Below are positions 60,493 through 64,000 of a stretch of DNA of 64,000 nucleotides, piece after piece. The DNA lies in contig NZ_JAIHON010000020.1 in NCBI RefSeq assembly GCF_021173675.1, forward strand, positions 113,012 through 177,011, written 5' to 3'. A program made the translations under genes and the position numbers. The stretch's first letter is position 1, and every line of letters starts with the position of its first letter. The notes under the pieces were generated by a model. That model was not told the DNA's origin. It saw nothing but the letters and a program-made list of their open reading frames with translations, and ran no database searches. Source of the DNA: Streptomyces lincolnensis. Its GTDB lineage: Bacteria; Actinomycetota; Actinomycetes; Streptomycetales; Streptomycetaceae.

Positions 60493-61724
60493 CACTTGGC
60501 TCCGATCAGTTCGTCGACGAGTCCGTAGCGGTGCTGGAGCGCGAACTCCTGCAGGGAGAGGTACAGGTCGCTGATGGCACCCGACTCGAGGCCGCGCTGC
60601 ACGTCCTCCATGGCGGCCAGGTCCTCCCGGGACACCGTGTACTGCAGGGCCCGGCTGTACGCCTGGGCCAGGCGGTCGCCGGCGTGCCGGGCCTTGCGGC
60701 CATAGACGTCGAAGACGACGCGGGAGTGGTTGCGGTCGATCGGCCAGACGGTGACGGTGCTGTACCAGTGCGAGCCGTTGAGGACGGCCACGTTGGGGAA
60801 CTGCCACACGATGTCGAAGAACCAGGGGTGGTAGCGGGTGCGGTTCACCGCAGGCGGCAGCATGGAGAAGTCGGTCTCGACCGCCGGTGTCTGCTTGTAC
60901 CCGAGGCCGTACAGGGCACCCTCGACGGGCGGGCTGACGTAGTCGGGGTTGGAGGGGTTGCTGGAGCGGATGTGGCGGTCGTACATGTCGACCACGGGCT
61001 TGTGCCGCATCGGGTTGCTCTTGCCGGCCAGCTTCGGCTGGGTGCGCCGATGCAGGAAGACGGTGTGGTACCCCTCCGAGAAGGCGTCCATGGCGATGTT
61101 CCAGTTGGCCCGGACGTCGATGGACCAGCAGCTGACCTTCTCCATCTCGCTGTAGTAGCCGTCGAAGCCCTCGGCGAGCTCCCCCAGCCAGTCGTCGAGC
61201 GGCTCTGGGTTGTCGCTGAAGTTGGCGTAGATGAGGCCGGACCGGACCTCGACGCGGATCGGCACCAGCCCGAGGCGGGACTTGTCGACGGAGCGGAACT
61301 GCTTCTCGTCCGGCACCGAGCGCAGCTTCCCGTCGCCGGTGTACGACCAGCCGTGGAGCCAGCAGGTGTGCGCGGACGACGTCCCCTCGGCGAAACCGCA
61401 GTCCGTGGGGATCACCTTCTTGCCGCGGTGGCGGCACACGTTGTGGAACGCACGCACCTCCCCGTCCCGGCCCCGCTGGACCAGCACCGAGATGTTGAAG
61501 GTGGGCACGTCCAGGACGTAGTAACTCCCCGGCTTGGGAAGGTCGTTGACGTTTCCGACCAGGAACCAGGACGGACGGAAGACCTTCTCGACGACTGCGT
61601 CGTGATACTCCTGCGTCAATTTGTCCTTGACGGACACGACGTCACGCAGGCCGGCGAACGGGTTGGGCGGGGGCGGGGTCCCGCCGGTGAGTGGGGAAGC
61701 AGGGCTGACAGCGGCTTCAGACAT
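60492..61724 (-). CDS. Rieske aromatic ring-hydroxylating oxygenase, alpha subunit-like
   Basis: A 410-residue oxygenase. Rieske ligands are C97/H99 (CRHRG) and C121/H124 (CWLHGW). The 21-residue spacing between H99 and C121 is longer than the usual 16-17. The mononuclear iron motif is DAFSEGYHTVFLH. ATG 61724 has GGAG five bases upstream. It is the first gene of a five-gene operon with the small protein, a second Rieske enzyme, an M24 protein and an aldehyde dehydrogenase. It is divergent from cleavage oxygenase copy 3, with which it shares related promoter elements. Confidence 0.9.
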   Translation of the reverse strand: MSEAAVSPASPLTGGTPPPPNPFAGLRDVVSVKDKLTQEYHDAVVEKVFRPSWFLVGNVNDLPKPGSYYVLDVPTFNISVLVQRGRDGEVRAFHNVCRHRGKKVIPTDCGFAEGTSSAHTCWLHGWSYTGDGKLRSVPDEKQFRSVDKSRLGLVPIRVEVRSGLIYANFSDNPEPLDDWLGELAEGFDGYYSEMEKVSCWSIDVRANWNIAMDAFSEGYHTVFLHRRTQPKLAGKSNPMRHKPVVDMYDRHIRSSNPSNPDYVSPPVEGALYGLGYKQTPAVETDFSMLPPAVNRTRYHPWFFDIVWQFPNVAVLNGSHWYSTVTVWPIDRNHSRVVFDVYGRKARHAGDRLAQAYSRALQYTVSREDLAAMEDVQRGLESGAISDLYLSLQEFALQHRYGLVDELIGAK

Positions 61725-61740
61725 ATGAACTCCATAAGTT

Positions 61741-61793
61741 AGGACGCTAGTCCTGTCACATGGGACCGTATGGGAAAGGGGCTCGCCTGGCAA
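61741..61793 (-). promoter_or_regulatory. Promoter and operator of the Rieske operon
   Basis: On the minus strand TTGCCA (61788-61793), a 17-bp spacer, TACGGT (61765-61770), then GACAGGACTAGCGTCCT. AGGAC-N4-GTCCT (61741-61754) is a perfect palindrome 17 bases before the start codon. It belongs to the same site family as those of the aldehyde dehydrogenase and extradiol operons. Confidence 0.75.
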
Positions 61794-61868
61794 GCGGAGT
61801 GGCCCGGGACGCCTTTTCCTGCAGGAAGGTTGACTGTGCCTGGCGTCCGGACTGCACTCAAGTCCGAC

Positions 61869-61943
61869 TTGACCTCTGCTTGGTGCGGCTATACGGTCCC
61901 CATAGTGTCCCAATAATGCAGGTTTAATTCCTGACTATCAGGA
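61869..61943 (+). promoter_or_regulatory. Promoter and operator of cleavage oxygenase copy 3
   Basis: TTGACC (61869-61874), a 17-bp spacer, TACGGT (61892-61897), and 31 bp downstream the perfect palindrome TCCTGACTATCAGGA (61929-61943). With the divergent Rieske promoter it makes a 200-bp bidirectional control region. Confidence 0.8.
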
Positions 61944-61976
61944 CACGCTCAGGTACATGGCAAGGAGGAGGCGTCC

Positions 61977-63416
61977 ATGTGGGACCCCAGCAACATGTTT
62001 CTCAACGGGCCGTACGCACCCTGGCGAGAGGAGGGCGAGGCCTTCGACCTGGAGATCGAGGGCCGGCTCCCCGACGGGCTGAGCGGTGCCCTGTTCCGGG
62101 TCGGCCCCAGCCCGCTCCACCGCCCGCAGAACCCGAGCAGGTATCACTGGTTCGACGGCGACGGCATGGTCCACGCCATCTTCCTGCGTGACGGCCGTGC
62201 GACCTACCGCAACCGCTACGTGCAGACCGCGGGCCTGAAGGAAGAGATGGAGCTGGGGCGGGCGATCTACGGCGGTTTCATGAACGGCAGGGACACCCCC
62301 CTGCCGCCCGGCAAGTTCCCGAACAACCCCGCCAACACGCACGTGCAGCTGTACGGCAGCCGTCTGCTGGCCTTCTGTGAGGGCTACCCTCCGCGCGAGT
62401 TGCGACCGGACACCCTGGAGACGGTCAGCGAGCAGTACAACTTCCGCGGCGGACTCGTCGGTCCCCTGACCGCGCACCACAAGGTCGATCCGACGAACGG
62501 CGACTTCCTCACCTTCGGCAACATGGACGGCGCGATCACGTGGTACCGAGCCGACTGCGACGGGAACATCCTCGACCGTCACTCGGTCGACCTGGGGTTC
62601 CCCGCCCTCACGCATGACTACGCCGTCACCACCGATTACGCGATCTGGCTGGTCAGCCCGGCGACGGCACGCTTCGAGCGCATCATCAACGGTCAGCCTT
62701 CGACGGTCTGGGAGCCGGAGAAGCTGGACACATGCCGCTGGGCCATCCTGCATCGCAGGACAGGCGAGGTGACGTGGGTAGAAGCCTCCGACGCCTTCTC
62801 CACGTCACACTTCCTCAACGCCTACCAGGACGGCACGAAGATCATCGTCGACGGGCACCGCGTCGGCCAGTTCGGTCCCACCCTCAAGGACCTGGAGTCA
62901 CCGCCGCCCGGCGGGGACTGGAACTGGTGGTTCAAGGAGATCATCACCACCCCCTGGCGCTGGGAACTCGACCTCGCCACGGGGAAGAGCAGGGACATCG
63001 AGGTCACCGATATCCAGGGAGAGTTCCCCCGGATCAACGATCAGCGAACCGGGCTGTCCCACCAGTACGGCTACTACACGACGACACGCGGAGCCGGCGA
63101 CTGGTTCACCGACGGCCTGGCCAAGCACGACTACCGCACGGGCGAGACGTCGATCCAGGCACTCGACGGTGTCCTGACCTCCCCGGGCGAGCCCGTCTTC
63201 GTGCCCCGCCCCGGCGCCCAGGCCGAGGACGACGGCTGGCTGCTGTCGGTCTGGTGGGACCCGACCACCGACCGCAGCGAGGTCATCGTCCAGGAAGCCC
63301 AGGACTTCACCGGCACGCCCATCGCCCGGATCAAGCTCAACCACCGGGTCCCCCTGGGCTTCCACGGCAGCTGGTCCGACGCAGCCGAGCTCGACGCCGC
63401 GGTGCGCGGCGCCTGA
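61977..63416 (+). CDS. Carotenoid oxygenase family protein (lignostilbene/isoeugenol-cleavage type), copy 3
   Basis: A 479-residue Fe(II) dioxygenase. Iron histidines are H167 (TAHHKVD), H213 (LTHDYAVTTDY), H278 (TSHFLNAYQD) and H463 (GFHGSW). It is highly similar to copy 2 and more distant from copy 1. AAGGAGG lies upstream of the ATG. It is divergent from the Rieske/M24/aldehyde dehydrogenase operon, with a shared control region, so the aldehyde it makes is the likely input of that operon. The natural substrate, stilbene- or propenylphenol-like, is inferred from family. Confidence 0.93.
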   Translation: MWDPSNMFLNGPYAPWREEGEAFDLEIEGRLPDGLSGALFRVGPSPLHRPQNPSRYHWFDGDGMVHAIFLRDGRATYRNRYVQTAGLKEEMELGRAIYGGFMNGRDTPLPPGKFPNNPANTHVQLYGSRLLAFCEGYPPRELRPDTLETVSEQYNFRGGLVGPLTAHHKVDPTNGDFLTFGNMDGAITWYRADCDGNILDRHSVDLGFPALTHDYAVTTDYAIWLVSPATARFERIINGQPSTVWEPEKLDTCRWAILHRRTGEVTWVEASDAFSTSHFLNAYQDGTKIIVDGHRVGQFGPTLKDLESPPPGGDWNWWFKEIITTPWRWELDLATGKSRDIEVTDIQGEFPRINDQRTGLSHQYGYYTTTRGAGDWFTDGLAKHDYRTGETSIQALDGVLTSPGEPVFVPRPGAQAEDDGWLLSVWWDPTTDRSEVIVQEAQDFTGTPIARIKLNHRVPLGFHGSWSDAAELDAAVRGA

Positions 63417-63432
63417 GTCATCGGTGGTCCCT

Positions 63433-63464
63433 GGTCGGCGGGGTGCTACGGCTCCCCGTCGGTC
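63433..63464 (+). terminator. Hairpin after cleavage oxygenase copy 3
   Basis: GGTCGGCGGGG and CCCCGTCGGTC pair along 11 positions when G-U pairs are allowed, with a ten-base loop, 16 bases after the stop. It resembles the inner part of the copy 2 terminator. Confidence 0.55.
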
Positions 63465-64000
63465 ATCGCATGCCCGCACTCGGCCCAGCGACTCACCCGC
63501 AGGACTATCTGAAGGCTCGGCATGTCGTCCGGCACGCGCTCCAGTCCGGAAGGGGCACGGCTCGACGGGCTGCTTCACGCATTCCTGACCCCCCTGCCGA
63601 GTACCGCGGTCCCTGTCCGGTGCGGCCGGAGTGGCGGAGCTGCACGCCTGCGGGGGAGCGGTTTGTGCCTGCTTGCCGGGGAATTCACCGGGTTTCGGCT
63701 CGCCGGACGCGGCCGGCCCTGAGTGCAAGGGGCCCGACCGGGGCGCGGCGTGAGGCGCGCAGCGCGTGCAGGCGGCTGCCGCCGTACGCGCACACGCCAG
63801 CCACTACGAATCCGCTGAGTCCGGACAGACGGACCGCCGAGTGGAGCCCGGCCGTCATGCCTCCCATCTCGCTGCCCATTACCTTCGTTGTAGAGCCCGG
63901 TTCGGGCTCGTGGCCTTCGGGGCCGGTATGACTCGTTGCCCCTGTCCTTGATGATCCGGGGGGTGCTGTCGCCGGTCCTGGCGGCACCGGATGGTCGCTG
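63465..64000. other. Right-edge region with no supported gene
   Basis: No frame with a credible start and family match was found. On the minus strand near 63740-63900 a hydrophobic stretch (SAVRLSGLSGFVVAGVCAYG) may be the last helix of a lost membrane protein. The region continues past the window. Confidence 0.4.

Overview
The window has very high GC, GC-rich third codon positions, dense TetR/IclR regulation, ATGA/GTGA-coupled operons and several families typical of streptomycetes (DUF6069, DUF6082-like, MMPL with a carboxypeptidase-regulatory tail, a GAF-SpoIIE-HATPase protein, a monocupin quercetinase). It is most likely chromosomal accessory DNA of Streptomyces or a close relative. Most of it encodes uptake and breakdown of plant aromatics and glycosides, with many gene relics between the operons. 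No rRNA, tRNA, CRISPR array or intact transposase was seen.

Layout. 1-4.4 kb: a phenylpropionate/catechol-type lower pathway: a flavin hydroxylase cut by the window edge, a divergent TetR regulator, then mhpD, mhpF and mhpE, ending at a scar of gene remnants. 4.6-6.9 kb: a TetR regulator and a divergent 14-helix MFS exporter that share a perfectly symmetric operator-promoter. 7-10 kb: relics around a large GAF-SpoIIE-HATPase signalling protein. 10-28.5 kb: an apparent flavonoid-glycoside island: IclR regulator, quercetinase, three alpha/beta hydrolases, a Dpp-type ABC importer with a permease-ATPase fusion, GH3 beta-glucosidase, GH78 alpha-L-rhamnosidase, intradiol dioxygenase, FAH-family hydrolase and flavin hydroxylase. 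29-35 kb: a GH43 enzyme and an ABC transporter coupled to a two-component system.

35-63.4 kb: a second aromatic region. It has three intact carotenoid-cleavage-type (lignostilbene/isoeugenol-like) oxygenases and a fragment of a fourth, two aldehyde dehydrogenases, two Rieske oxygenases, a creatinase-like M24 protein, and an extradiol dioxygenase-flavin hydroxylase-FAH-IclR operon. It also contains an MFS protein, a TetR-MMPL pair and a third IclR regulator. Six intact transcription units and one dead one here carry related promoters with CAGGAC/GTCCTG-type operators just downstream of, or overlapping, the -10 box. They therefore look like one regulon, possibly under the IclR protein of the extradiol operon.

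As a working model, the 10-28 kb island imports a rhamnosylated flavonol glycoside, removes the sugars, opens the flavonol, hydrolyses the depside and cleaves the ring. The 35-63 kb regulon would cleave stilbene- or phenylpropene-like molecules to aromatic aldehydes, oxidise them, and use Rieske/flavin hydroxylation and extradiol cleavage. Substrates are inferred from family and context. Relics of an extradiol dioxygenase, an aldehyde dehydrogenase, a cleavage oxygenase, an MMPL transporter, GH31 and a group II intron RT show that the region was built by repeated duplication, insertion and decay.
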